From Chryseobacterium sp. 3008163 (GTDB lineage: Bacteria > Bacteroidota > Bacteroidia > Flavobacteriales > Weeksellaceae), in the NCBI RefSeq assembly GCF_003669035.1, contig NZ_CP033070.1, forward strand, positions 4,154,001 through 4,218,000: 64,000 nucleotides of DNA, read 5' to 3'. The notes beneath the pieces are model-generated. The model saw only the letters and a list, made by a program, of their open reading frames with translations. It had not been told where the DNA came from and did no database searches. Made by a program: the position numbers and the translations under genes. Shown here piece after piece: positions 26,966 through 35,799 of the stretch. Within the stretch, counting starts at the first letter, position 1. Each line of letters starts with the position of its first letter.

Positions 26966-28314
26966 TTAATCTTTCCTAATTTCTGTTAAAAAATTCATTT
27001 TTAATACATCATACAAAGAATGTCTACTCACTAAAATTGAAGCAATAGAAGAGACCATTCCTGCCAACATCAAGTGAAAAATCAAAGAATGTCTGTCGGT
27101 CATTTCTAAAACAATGATCGCTGAAGTAAACGGAGCTCTGGTGATTCCTGTAAGAAAAGCGACCATCCCTGCGAGAATGACAACATTTGTTTCATTTGGT
27201 GTTAAACGAATTGCTCCAGAAATTACCGATCCAATACTTGCACCCGCTGTTAAAGCCGGAGCGAAAATTCCACCTGCACCGCCGGAAGTGAAAGATAGTG
27301 CAGGACCCAACATTCTCAAAATCGGAACATACCAATCTTCGTGTTTGTCCTGAGTGAAAAGTACACGTTCCATAATTTCTTTTCCTGAACCTAAAACTTC
27401 GCGGCTGATAAAAAAAGATATGCATGCAATCAATAAAGCACAGCCCACAAGAAATAAAACATTGGCTTTGTCTGTTTTTAGTTTTCTTTTTTCCAATCAT
27501 TCATTTTCAGCATGGTTACGGAAAGTTGACTTGCCAAAATTCCTGCAATTCCACCCACCAAAATAATGGGAAACATCACCATTAATGAAACATCATTCGT
27601 TTTTGGATAACCCAAATATAAATAGGAGCCTGCTAAGGTCTGTGCTGTTAAACCCGCAATAATAACCGCCGTGAAAAGTGCAGTTTTAAAATAATTGATA
27701 TGGGTCTTTGAAAGTTCTTCAACCGCAAATACAATTCCTCCAAGAGGCGTATTAAAAGCGGCTGCCAATCCGGCTGCAGCTCCGGTCATAATCATGTTTT
27801 TCTTTGATATTTTCGGCCACCATTCCGGAAGATATTCATTTACTTTTCTAAAAATCGAACCGGCAATCTGAATAGTTGGTCCTTCACGACCGACTGCGCC
27901 ACCACCAATAACTAATACAACAGATGAAATTATTTTAAAAACAATAATTTTTAAACTTAAAAGACTGCGTATTTTTTTATGCTCTTTCGGGTTTGCCAAT
28001 TCTACAGCAGCCATCACTTGTGGAATTCCACTGCCTTTTGCGTAAGGTGCAAATTCTTTTACCAGCCACCATGAAAGTACAAAACCAACCGGAGCGATGA
28101 AGAAAATCATCCAATCATGCCAGTTGAGAATGAAGTGTAATAAATTTTCACCCCAAGCAAATATTTTCGCATACATTACTGCAAAAAAGCCCGTAATCAC
28201 CGAACCAATCCAAAAGGGAATAGCCTGAAGCAGATTGTGCTTCAGCTGTTCGTTTCGGATGTTGTCGAAAGATTTTTTGAGACCTTTGCGAATCGATGAC
28301 AAAATTTTACGCAT
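26966..28314 (-). pseudogene. ClC-type chloride channel/antiporter, split by a frameshift
   Basis: Two adjacent open frames (27478-28314 and 26966-27496) together make one ClC protein of 449 residues. The first holds AKGSGIPQVMA (GSGIP) and GREGPTIQIAGSIF (gating Glu). The second holds GGAGGIFAPALTAGA (GxFxP) and the last helices. The break is at a run of six T (27487-27492; A6 on the coding strand): one more base turns MNDWKKEN-stop into MNDWKKRKLKTDKAN and joins the halves. The gating Glu suggests a proton/chloride exchanger. No CBS domains. Split gene or homopolymer error, see findings. Confidence 0.85.
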
Positions 28315-28410
28315 AACTCAAAAATAGATTAATTTTTATTAAAATGAAAAATTAAATATTAAATTTCATTCAGAAATTTCGGAATTAATAATATTTAAAT
28401 AAAAAAATAG

Positions 28411-28442
28411 ACAAAAAAACCTCCGAAAAAAATTCGAAGGTT
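28411..28442 (-). terminator. Terminator after the E2 gene
   Basis: On the minus strand AACCTTCGAA and TTCGGAGGTT (one mismatch) flank a short T loop and are followed by seven T. Downstream of the dihydrolipoyl acyltransferase gene. Confidence 0.75.
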
Positions 28443-28458
28443 ATATTTTAAAGTATTG

Positions 28459-28487
28459 GCAATTACTCATTACCAATTATTCATTGC
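28459..28487. repeat. ATTACTCATTACC-type intergenic repeat
   Basis: The short sequence AATTACTCATTACCAATTAT followed by TCATTGC resembles the right arm of the larger repeat at 48755-48787. Probably a partial copy of a dispersed element. Confidence 0.4.
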
Positions 28488-29807
28488 TTATATCTCGGTG
28501 TTCAAATCCCAGTTTTGAAGATAATCGTGAACGTGCTTCAGCATCATTCCACCTAGAGAACCGTCTACAACTCTGTGATCGTAAGAATGAGACATGAACA
28601 TCAACTGACGGATAGCGATAACATCACCATCTTTAGTTTCAAGAACTGCAGGTTTTTTAACGATAGCTCCGATTGCCATAATTGCAACCTGAGGTTGAGG
28701 GATAATAGGAGTTCCCATCAAGTTTCCGAAGCTTCCTACGTTAGAAATCGTGTATGTTGCACCTTGAGTATCTTCAGGTCTTAATTTTTTATTTCTTGCT
28801 CTGTAAGCCAAATCGTTGATTGCTTTTGCCAAACCTGACAATGATAACTGATCCGCATTTTTAATTACAGGAACAATCAAGTTTCCGTCTGGTAAAGCGG
28901 TTGCCATACCGATGTTGATGTTTTTCTTTTTAATGATATTATCACCGTTGATAGAAACATTGATCATTGGGAAATCCTGAATTGCTTTCACAATTGCTTT
29001 CACAAAAATCGGCATGAAAGTCAATTTTTCACCTTCACGTTTTTCGAACATATCTTTGTTTTTCGCTCTCCATTTTACAACGTTGGTAACGTCTGTTTCG
29101 ATGAAAGAGGTTACGTGAGGAGCAATATGTTTTGCTTTCACCATGTTTTCAGCGATGATTTTTCTCATTCTGTCCATAGGAATGATTTCGTCACCTGCAG
29201 CTACAGAAATTGTAGAAGCTGGTGCTGAAGTTACCGCTGGTGGAGTAGAAGCTGCCTGAACCGGAGTTACTTGTTGCTGAACAGCCTGCTGAGGCTGGTT
29301 TCCTCTGTTGGAAACGTGTGATAAAATATCTTCTTTAGTAATTCTTCCTTCCAAACCGCTTCCTTTGATGGTTTTCAGTTCAGATTCAGAAATATTTTCT
29401 TGTTGAGCGATAGATTTTACTAGTGGAGATAAATAAAGGTCTCCCGAAAATTCTACGTGAGAAGTAGCTGTTGGATTTAAAGGCTCTTCAATTGCTTTGA
29501 TCGTTTCTGCATCCGGAGATGAAGTTTCAGATTTTACTTCGTCAGTAGTTGTACTTCCACCTTCTCCTTCAATCTCTAAAATAGCGATGGCTTCACCTAC
29601 TTTTGCAACTTCGTCTTTTTGTTTTAAGATTTTTACGATTTTCCCCGAAACCGGTGTTGGTACATCCGAGTCTACCTTGTCTGTTGCAATTTCTACTACC
29701 GAATCATCTTCTTTTACCTGATCACCTTCATTGAATAACCAAGTGATCACCGTAGCTTCCATCACGCCTTCACCCATAGAAGGAAGCAATAATTTGTATT
29801 CTGCCAT
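28488..29807 (-). CDS. 2-oxo acid dehydrogenase E2 (dihydrolipoyl acyltransferase)
   Basis: 439 residues. The lipoyl domain with the modified Lys in EIATDKVDSDVPTP is followed by a flexible linker. The subunit-binding domain is LSPLVKSIAQQENISESELK with GLEGRITKEDIL, a Gln/Ala/Pro-rich linker follows, and the catalytic domain ends in SHSYDHRVVDGSLGG. The architecture with one lipoyl domain and the VDSDVP motif is typical of branched-chain 2-oxo acid dehydrogenase E2, but a pyruvate or broad-specificity role cannot be excluded. No E1 or E3 gene lies beside it. Confidence 0.9.
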   Translation of the reverse strand: MAEYKLLLPSMGEGVMEATVITWLFNEGDQVKEDDSVVEIATDKVDSDVPTPVSGKIVKILKQKDEVAKVGEAIAILEIEGEGGSTTTDEVKSETSSPDAETIKAIEEPLNPTATSHVEFSGDLYLSPLVKSIAQQENISESELKTIKGSGLEGRITKEDILSHVSNRGNQPQQAVQQQVTPVQAASTPPAVTSAPASTISVAAGDEIIPMDRMRKIIAENMVKAKHIAPHVTSFIETDVTNVVKWRAKNKDMFEKREGEKLTFMPIFVKAIVKAIQDFPMINVSINGDNIIKKKNINIGMATALPDGNLIVPVIKNADQLSLSGLAKAINDLAYRARNKKLRPEDTQGATYTISNVGSFGNLMGTPIIPQPQVAIMAIGAIVKKPAVLETKDGDVIAIRQLMFMSHSYDHRVVDGSLGGMMLKHVHDYLQNWDLNTEI

Positions 29808-29827
29808 TTTCTAATTTTAGATTTTGA

Positions 29828-29835
29828 CAAATATA
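29828..29835 (-). promoter_or_regulatory. Bacteroidota -7 box for the E2 gene
   Basis: On the minus strand TATATTTG, an exact TAnnTTTG match, 20 bases upstream of the ATG at 29807. No clear -33 element. Confidence 0.45.
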
Positions 29836-29870
29836 TAAAAAAAATCGGTTTTTTTATGAAATAGATAATT

Positions 29871-30698
29871 TTAGAAAAATTCGATGTAAATATTTTCTCC
29901 AACGTTTAATCCGAAAAGGGTTTTAGCACCGTTCTTTTTACTGCCTTTGTAAATGGTCAATTCAAGTTGTTGGCTGTCGTTAAAAATTGCTGCAGATTGC
30001 CCGTGGTATTCGGTTTCTCTGTCCCAGTCGGATACAACTTCGGTATGGCTTGAATAGATTTTCGATAAACTCAAATTTCTGAACTTTATAGTGAATTTTT
30101 CGAAACCTTTCGCCAAAGTTTCAAAGAATTCCTGACTGATATTTGATATTATGTTTCCGAAATTATCAATGTACATTACTTCCCCAATAATCATCTTTTC
30201 GGGCTCATTATAAACTGGTTTTGGAAATAAAAGCTGTTTTGTTGTCTCAATTTTTCTTCCAATTACTTCAGGAAGTCCCCCGTTTGCCAAATGAACTGCA
30301 ACAGGAACGAAAACATCTGTTGATGTAAAATTAACGACATCATCAAATCTATTGTTAAGCGTGATTTCGTAAATCGCTTCAGGTTTAATATCAAAAAAGA
30401 TCAAACTCAGCAATCCGTTGTCTGCCGCAAGAAAATAAGATCCATCAGCTTTGTATAAAATATTTTTTCTCGATTTGTGAAAAAAACTGTCAACAGCCAA
30501 AATGTGAATAGTACCTTTTGGAAAATAACGATAGGCATTTCTTACAATATAAGAGGTCTGAATAAGGTTATATGCCTGAATATCATGACTGATGTCAATA
30601 GTATTGACTTCAGGGTTCAAAGACAGGATTTTCCCTTTCATAGCTGAAACTCTGTAATCTAAACGTCCGAAATCTGAGGTGAGGGTAATAATTGACAT
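29871..30698 (-). CDS. SAM hydrolase (SAM hydroxide adenosyltransferase, DUF62 family)
   Basis: 275 residues with the full-length family pattern: IITLTSDFGRLDYRVSAMKG at the N-terminus (substrate Asp), IDISHDIQAYNLIQTSYIV, the active-site HILAVDS and FLAADNGLLSLIF, and a C-terminal beta-barrel with YIDNFGNIISNIS. Relatives split S-adenosylmethionine to adenosine and methionine using water; the fluorinase and chlorinase are specialised cousins. The fluorinase-specific loop cannot be confirmed. It has its own promoter-like box and stands alone. Confidence 0.9.
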   Translation of the reverse strand: MSIITLTSDFGRLDYRVSAMKGKILSLNPEVNTIDISHDIQAYNLIQTSYIVRNAYRYFPKGTIHILAVDSFFHKSRKNILYKADGSYFLAADNGLLSLIFFDIKPEAIYEITLNNRFDDVVNFTSTDVFVPVAVHLANGGLPEVIGRKIETTKQLLFPKPVYNEPEKMIIGEVMYIDNFGNIISNISQEFFETLAKGFEKFTIKFRNLSLSKIYSSHTEVVSDWDRETEYHGQSAAIFNDSQQLELTIYKGSKKNGAKTLFGLNVGENIYIEFF

Positions 30699-30718
30699 GA
30701 ATAAATCTGATAGAAGTG

Positions 30719-30726
30719 CAAATTTA
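30719..30726 (-). promoter_or_regulatory. Bacteroidota -7 box for the SAM hydrolase gene
   Basis: On the minus strand TAAATTTG (exact TAnnTTTG), 20 bases upstream of the ATG at 30698. Confidence 0.45.
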
Positions 30727-30825
30727 TCTAAAATAAAAGGAAAGAAATAAATAATGTGGATAAGAATTTGATTTAAATCTGAAAAAAACTTTTAAATTTA
30801 AAAATCTAAACAATAAAAAATTTGC

Positions 30826-31782
30826 ATGTTTGAATTAACGTACGATCTAGAAGGTATTGATGCAAAAAACTTTTACGGAGTTAATAACCAATATTTCAAT
30901 TTAATAAAATCCAGTTTTCCAACCCTTAAAATTACTGGCAGAGACCATCATATTTTTGCGATGGGTAATCAGGAAGCTCTTGATATATTTAAACAAAAAC
31001 TAGACGACATTGTGTCGTTTATTTCCAAAAACAATTCAATAGGACTCAAAGACATTGAAAATTTCCTGAATCTCAAAGATGAGAATGAAAAGCATCTCGT
31101 TTTTGATCAAGATATCATTGTAAAAGGGGTCAATGGAAAAATTATTAAAGCCAAAACAACCAATCTTAAAAGACTTGTTAAGGAGACTGAGAAAAAAGAT
31201 ATGGTCTTTGCAATTGGTCCTGCAGGAACGGGTAAAACGTATACCAGTGTTGCTTTAGCGGCAAGAGCTCTGAGAGATAAGGAAGTTAAAAGAATTGTAC
31301 TGACAAGACCTGCGGTTGAAGCGGGAGAGAGTCTTGGTTTCTTACCGGGAGATTTGAAAGAAAAGCTTGATCCTTATTTACAGCCTTTATATGATGCACT
31401 TCGCGATATGATTCCGCATGAGAAATTGGAAGGTTTTATGGAGAAGAAAATCATTGAAGTTGCTCCGTTGGCTTTTATGAGAGGAAGAACGCTTGATGAC
31501 GCTTTCGTAATTCTGGATGAAGCACAGAATACAACCCACGCTCAGATGAAAATGTTTCTGACAAGAATGGGGATGAATGCTAAATTCATCATCACAGGAG
31601 ATCCCACACAGATCGATTTGCCACCGAAACAACATTCAGGCCTAAAAGAAGCCATGCGAATTTTGAAAGATGTGAAAGAGATTGGTTTTGTGTATTTAAC
31701 GGAAGAAGACGTGGTACGTCATCCGGTAGTGAAAAAAATCATTCTTGCATACAACGAAGAAGACAAGAAAACCAGAGAATAA
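30826..31782 (+). CDS. PhoH family protein (RNA-associated ATPase)
   Basis: 318 residues, the PhoH-like/YbeZ form. A short N-terminal part is followed by the ATPase core with Walker A GPAGTGKTYTSVALAA near residues 133-148, RPAVEAGESLGFLPGDL, Walker B FVILDEAQNTTHAQMKMF and sensor-like FIITGDPTQIDLP. PhoH/YbeZ proteins bind RNA and work with the YbeY endonuclease in rRNA processing, but ybeY is not adjacent here. The gene stands alone. Confidence 0.93.
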   Translation: MFELTYDLEGIDAKNFYGVNNQYFNLIKSSFPTLKITGRDHHIFAMGNQEALDIFKQKLDDIVSFISKNNSIGLKDIENFLNLKDENEKHLVFDQDIIVKGVNGKIIKAKTTNLKRLVKETEKKDMVFAIGPAGTGKTYTSVALAARALRDKEVKRIVLTRPAVEAGESLGFLPGDLKEKLDPYLQPLYDALRDMIPHEKLEGFMEKKIIEVAPLAFMRGRTLDDAFVILDEAQNTTHAQMKMFLTRMGMNAKFIITGDPTQIDLPPKQHSGLKEAMRILKDVKEIGFVYLTEEDVVRHPVVKKIILAYNEEDKKTRE

Positions 31783-31818
31783 CATAATCAGCATTTTTTT
31801 TATAAAAGTTTAAAAATA

Positions 31819-31849
31819 TTTGGTGAATCCATAAAAAGTGATATATTTG
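31819..31849 (+). promoter_or_regulatory. Promoter of an outer membrane beta-barrel gene
   Basis: TTTG (31819-31822), 19-base spacer, TATATTTG (31842-31849), both exact consensus matches; start codon 30 bases further. Confidence 0.7.
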
Positions 31850-31879
31850 GATTCTTAAAATTTGTTAAAAATATAAACT

Positions 31880-32545
31880 ATGAAAAAATTACTACTAATT
31901 GCTTCTGTCGTTTTGATGGGAGTTGCGGTGAAAGCTCAGGAAGTAAGATTTGGGGTTAAAGCTGGCTATTCTTTATCTACACTTAAATATGAAAGCGATT
32001 TAGGATCCGAAAGTTCTGATCCTATGCATACATTTTATGCCGGCGGTTTGGTTGAATACAAAATTAGTGACAAATTTGGTCTTCAGGGAGAAGTATTGTA
32101 TTCTCAGCTAGGAGGTAAAACAGTGGTAAAAGAAGAGGATGAAGATGATCCGGGAAACTTTTTTAATTTGAAATCAAAAACAACTTTAGGTACATTATTA
32201 GTTCCTATTTCAGCAAAATATTTTATCACGGAAAATCTTTCTGTTTCTGCGGGAGCAAGTTTTGGAGTAATTCTTTCAGCTAAACAAAAAACAGTTTTTG
32301 ATGCAGGTTTGAATATTCCTGGAGTAGAAATTGGTGCTGATGATGAAACTGACGTGAAAGATCAGACTAATACATTGAATATAGCTCCTTTTATTGGTGC
32401 AGAATATATGTTGGAGAATGGTTTGTTCTTTGATGCAAGATATAATTTAGGTGTTTCGAATCTCGTTAAAAATCCAGAATTCAATGAAACCTCTAAAAAC
32501 AGCTTTTTACAAGTGGGTGTAGGTTTCAAATTCGGAGGAAACTAA
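31880..32545 (+). CDS. Outer membrane beta-barrel protein
   Basis: 221 residues. A signal peptide (KKLLLIASVVLMGVAVKAQ) is followed by alternating strands: VRFGVKAGYSLSTL, DKFGLQGEVLYSQLGG, PISAKYFITENLSVSAGASF, IAPFIGAEYMLENGLFFDAR. The last strand, FLQVGVGFKFGG, ends in an aromatic/Gly pattern typical of barrel assembly signals. About eight strands, as in the PorT/OmpW-like outer membrane family. Transport or structural role unknown. First of three barrel genes in a row. Confidence 0.88.
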   Translation: MKKLLLIASVVLMGVAVKAQEVRFGVKAGYSLSTLKYESDLGSESSDPMHTFYAGGLVEYKISDKFGLQGEVLYSQLGGKTVVKEEDEDDPGNFFNLKSKTTLGTLLVPISAKYFITENLSVSAGASFGVILSAKQKTVFDAGLNIPGVEIGADDETDVKDQTNTLNIAPFIGAEYMLENGLFFDARYNLGVSNLVKNPEFNETSKNSFLQVGVGFKFGGN

Positions 32546-32572
32546 GGTTTGAAAGTCAATTAAATATAACAG

Positions 32573-32600
32573 AGCAGGACAAATTTGTCCTGCTTTTTTT
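32573..32600 (+). terminator. Terminator after the first barrel gene
   Basis: AGCAGGAC and GTCCTGCT flank an AAATTT loop, followed by seven T. Confidence 0.85.
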
Positions 32601-32676
32601 GTGGTGTGGTATGTATCGGCACTTGTTTTGCTGTAAGATGAATCATTAAGTTAATAACAAATTTTAAATAAGTAAA

Positions 32677-33180
32677 ATGAAAAAATTATTATTACTAGGT
32701 GCATTCGCGTTGTTTGGAGGTGTGGCAAATGCTCAGGCAGGTTTTAAGTTAGGAGGTCATATTGGTGCTCCTGTAGGTGATGCTGCAGATTATGCTTCAT
32801 TTACTTTAGGCGTAGATGCTGCATATATGTGGAACATTATGAAAGGTTTGGATGTAGGTGTTGCTTCAGGATATTCGCATTTTTTCGGAAAAGACAGGTG
32901 GGATGATTTCGGATTTATCCCTTTGGCGGCTTCTGGTAAATATAGATTCAATGGTTTACCACTTTTTGTTGGGCTTGATTTAGGAGGAGCGATTTCTACT
33001 AAAGACGGAGTAGACAGTGGCTTATACGTATATCCAAAAGTAGGATTTCAGTTACCTAAGGCAGAGCTTTATTTGGGTTATCAAAATATAGGTAGTGAAA
33101 GAAGAGACTTTGACAGAGACAGAAGAATAGATTCTAATTTTGGTGCCATCAACTTAGGAGTTAACTTCTTTTTAAAGTAA
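32677..33180 (+). CDS. Small outer membrane beta-barrel protein
   Basis: 167 residues. Signal peptide KKLLLLGAFALFGGVANAQ, then glycine-rich strands: GFKLGGHIGAPVGDAADY, LDVGVASGYSHFFG, LFVGLDLGGAISTKDG, and a final FGAINLGVNFFLK with an aromatic end. Probably an eight-stranded barrel. It has no close operon partner: terminators lie on both sides. Function unknown. Confidence 0.85.
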   Translation: MKKLLLLGAFALFGGVANAQAGFKLGGHIGAPVGDAADYASFTLGVDAAYMWNIMKGLDVGVASGYSHFFGKDRWDDFGFIPLAASGKYRFNGLPLFVGLDLGGAISTKDGVDSGLYVYPKVGFQLPKAELYLGYQNIGSERRDFDRDRRIDSNFGAINLGVNFFLK

Positions 33181-33206
33181 AAATATTAAAAACATAGGTC
33201 ATAGTG

Positions 33207-33234
33207 AACTCCAATTGAAAAATTGGAGTTTTTT
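33207..33234 (+). terminator. Terminator after the second barrel gene
   Basis: A perfect 10-bp stem (33207-33216 with 33221-33230), GAAA tetraloop, then T run. Confidence 0.87.
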
Positions 33235-33355
33235 ATTTGATATTATTGAATTAAAGTTATTTAAATCTCGCTGATGCGAGTTTAATTCGAAAAAGTCAAT
33301 ATCCATGGGTGATTTTTATCATGTTAACAAATTTTAATATTCGATTTTGTCATTA

Positions 33356-33363
33356 TACATTTG
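33356..33363 (+). promoter_or_regulatory. Bacteroidota -7 box for the third barrel gene
   Basis: TACATTTG, exact TAnnTTTG, 27 bases before the ATG at 33391. Confidence 0.5.
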
Positions 33364-33390
33364 CACCAAGAAAGTATAAAATTATTCAAA

Positions 33391-34047
33391 ATGAAAAAAT
33401 TATTAATTGCAAGTGCTGTTGCACTTTTCGGATTATCAAACGCTCAAATCGCTAAAGGAACTGTATATTTATCTGGTACTGTTGGTTATTCTCAAGTAGA
33501 ATCTGATAACGGTAATACTAAAAAAGAAAACTTTAACGTACTTCCTACAGCTGGATTTTTCGTGGCGCCAAACTTTGCAGTAGGTTTAGGAGTTGGTTTC
33601 CAAACTCAAAAAGATACTAACGTAAGTACAGCAACTTTAGGTAACATTACTACAGTTAATACTAACGAAGTTAAAAAACCTGCTTTTGTTATTGCTCCTT
33701 TCGCAAGAAAATATTGGACTTTATCTGATAAATTGTATTTCTTTGGTCAGTTAGCTGTACCAATGCAATTCGGAAAAACTGAAACTGAAACTTCTTCTGT
33801 ATCTACAAACGGAACAACTACAGTTTCTACTTCAACTTCTACAGAAGCTAAATACACTCAAGTTGGTGTAACTGTTAAGCCAGGTTTAGATTATTTCTTA
33901 AACAAAAACTGGACTATTGAAGCTACAATCGGTGAATTCGGTTACAATAACTTCAAACCAAAAGACGGTGATGCTACAAACAACTATAGCTTCGGTTTAA
34001 ACCTAGCTAATGTAGGTATCGGTGTTAAATATGTATTCGCTAAGTAA
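33391..34047 (+). CDS. Outer membrane beta-barrel protein
   Basis: 218 residues from the ATG at 33391; a TTG further upstream is in frame but overlaps the promoter. Signal peptide KKLLIASAVALFGLSNAQ. Strands include VYLSGTVGYSQVES, NFAVGLGVGFQTQ, APFARKYWTLSDKLYFFGQL, TVKPGLDYFLNKNWTIEATI and final VGIGVKYVFAK. A Thr/Ser-rich extracellular loop lies near residues 130-150. Probably an OmpX/OmpA-like barrel. Codon choice looks strongly optimised (frequent GCT, GGT, AAC), hinting at high expression. Confidence 0.88.
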   Translation: MKKLLIASAVALFGLSNAQIAKGTVYLSGTVGYSQVESDNGNTKKENFNVLPTAGFFVAPNFAVGLGVGFQTQKDTNVSTATLGNITTVNTNEVKKPAFVIAPFARKYWTLSDKLYFFGQLAVPMQFGKTETETSSVSTNGTTTVSTSTSTEAKYTQVGVTVKPGLDYFLNKNWTIEATIGEFGYNNFKPKDGDATNNYSFGLNLANVGIGVKYVFAK

Positions 34048-34070
34048 TTAGTAAATCATTTAATTGATAT

Positions 34071-34100
34071 AAATCCTGAGATTTTTCTCAGGATTTTTTT
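34071..34100 (+). terminator. Terminator after the third barrel gene
   Basis: An 11-bp perfect stem (34071-34081 with 34086-34096), TTTT loop, T run. Confidence 0.87.
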
Positions 34101-34250
34101 GTATTTAAATTATCAGCTGCTTAAAAAATATGAAACGACTTCGATAAGCTCAGTCTGATAACTTTTTATATTAGAGATGTCACGTGACCCTTAGAAACAT
34201 TTTCTGATAATCTATTATTAAATAAAATTGAGACAGATTATAAATCTCAA

Positions 34251-34283
34251 ACAAAAAAACTCCCAGAAAAAATTCTGAGAGTT
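34251..34283 (-). terminator. Terminator of ffh
   Basis: On the minus strand AACTCTCAGAA pairs with TTCTGGGAGTT (one wobble), followed by seven T, 23 bases beyond the ffh stop. Confidence 0.85.
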
Positions 34284-34305
34284 GTATATTTTGAAAATTC
34301 TTTAA

Positions 34306-35667
34306 TTATTTTCCGAACATTCCGCCCATTCCTGGCATGTTTGGCATTTTGCTCATCATCTGCATCATTTGTTTTCCTTGCGGCCCCTGCATCATCTTCA
34401 TCATTTTTCCCATTTGGTCAAACTGTTTCATCAACGCATTGACATCTTCAATTTTTCTACCTGCACCTTTAGCAATTCTGTTTTTTCTCTGTGTATTGAT
34501 GATAGAAGGTCTTCTTCTTTCGTCAGGAGTCATAGAATGAATGATTGCTTCAATATGTTTAAATGCATCATCGCTGATCTCAACGTCTTTAATGGCTTTT
34601 CCAACTCCCGGAATCATTCCCATCAAGTCTTTCATGTTACCCATTTTCTTAATCTGGTTAATTTGCTTTAAGAAATCATCAAAACCAAATTCATTTTTAG
34701 CAATTTTCTTATGAAGTTTTTTTGCTTCCTCTTCGTCAAACTGTTCCTGAGCTCTTTCTACCAAGGAAACAACGTCTCCCATTCCCAAGATTCTGTCTGC
34801 CATCCTTTCTGGGTAGAAAAGATCTAAAGCTTCCATTTTTTCTCCGGTAGAGATAAATTTGATTGGTTTTTCAACAACTGAACGAATCGTAAGAGCAGCT
34901 CCACCACGAGTGTCACCGTCTAATTTGGTTAAAACAACTCCGTCAAAATTTAAAGCATCATTAAATGCTTTCGCTGTATTCACAGCATCCTGACCTGTCA
35001 TTGAGTCAACCACGAATAGAGTTTCGTTTGGTTTAATGAAATAATGAACTGATTTAATCTCATTCATCATTTGCTCATCAATTGCCAAACGACCTGCGGT
35101 ATCGACGATTACTACATCGTGACCGTTAGATTTAGCAAAACTGATTGCATTTTCAGCAATAGTAGAAGGGTTTGTAGAACCTTCTTCTGTATAAACGGGA
35201 ACTCCGATTTGTCCACCAAGAACTTTCAACTGATCGATTGCAGCAGGACGGTAAACATCACAGGCAACCAACAAAGGTTTTTTAGATCTTTTTGTTTTTA
35301 AATAATTAGCAAGCTTCCCTGAAAAAGTAGTTTTACCAGAACCCTGAAGACCTGCGATAAGGATTACAGAAGGTTTTCCAGAAAGATTAATTCCTTCATG
35401 GGAACCACCCATTAAACCTACTAATTCATCATGAACAATTTTTGTCATCAATTGTCCGGGAGTAAGCGAAGTAAGAACGTTTTCTCCTAAAGCTTTATCC
35501 TGAACTCTTTTGGTTAAATCTTTCGCAACTTTATAATTAACATCGGCATCTACCAATGCTCTACGAATCTCTTTTACGGTTTCCGCAACGTTGATTTCGG
35601 TAATTTTTCCACGTCCGGAAAGATTGTGAAGTGCTTTATCTAATTTATCCTGTAAACTATTGAACAT
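34306..35667 (-). CDS. ffh: Signal recognition particle protein (SRP54)
   Basis: 453 residues. N domain, then the GTPase G domain: G1 LIAGLQGSGKTTFSGKLA near residue 104, DVYRPAAIDQLK, VDTAGRLAIDEQMM, TKLDGDTRGGAAL. The C-terminal M domain is Met-rich, ending with KQMMQMMSKMPNMPGMGG, which forms the groove for signal sequences. With 4.5S RNA it delivers nascent membrane proteins to FtsY. It is transcribed alone, from a consensus promoter. Confidence 0.97.
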   Translation of the reverse strand: MFNSLQDKLDKALHNLSGRGKITEINVAETVKEIRRALVDADVNYKVAKDLTKRVQDKALGENVLTSLTPGQLMTKIVHDELVGLMGGSHEGINLSGKPSVILIAGLQGSGKTTFSGKLANYLKTKRSKKPLLVACDVYRPAAIDQLKVLGGQIGVPVYTEEGSTNPSTIAENAISFAKSNGHDVVIVDTAGRLAIDEQMMNEIKSVHYFIKPNETLFVVDSMTGQDAVNTAKAFNDALNFDGVVLTKLDGDTRGGAALTIRSVVEKPIKFISTGEKMEALDLFYPERMADRILGMGDVVSLVERAQEQFDEEEAKKLHKKIAKNEFGFDDFLKQINQIKKMGNMKDLMGMIPGVGKAIKDVEISDDAFKHIEAIIHSMTPDERRRPSIINTQRKNRIAKGAGRKIEDVNALMKQFDQMGKMMKMMQGPQGKQMMQMMSKMPNMPGMGGMFGK

Positions 35668-35689
35668 ATTGATTGTAAATTATAGATTG

Positions 35690-35719
35690 CAAAAATAAGG
35701 AATTTTTGGTAGATGCAAA
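35690..35719 (-). promoter_or_regulatory. Promoter of ffh
   Basis: On the minus strand TTTG (35719-35716), 18-base spacer, TATTTTTG (35697-35690); 22 bases to the ATG. Confidence 0.65.
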
Positions 35720-35799
35720 GTTTAAATTAAAAACTATTAATTATATTCGATTTAATAGCTTTTTTAAATTAATTAACTTTCCTAAGTTTGCTTTCCAGA

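Noticed and set aside
29871..30698. Fluorinase or chlorinase activity of the DUF62 protein
   Set aside because: Most members of this widespread family are SAM hydrolases and no halogenase-specific loop could be confirmed, so the general name is used.
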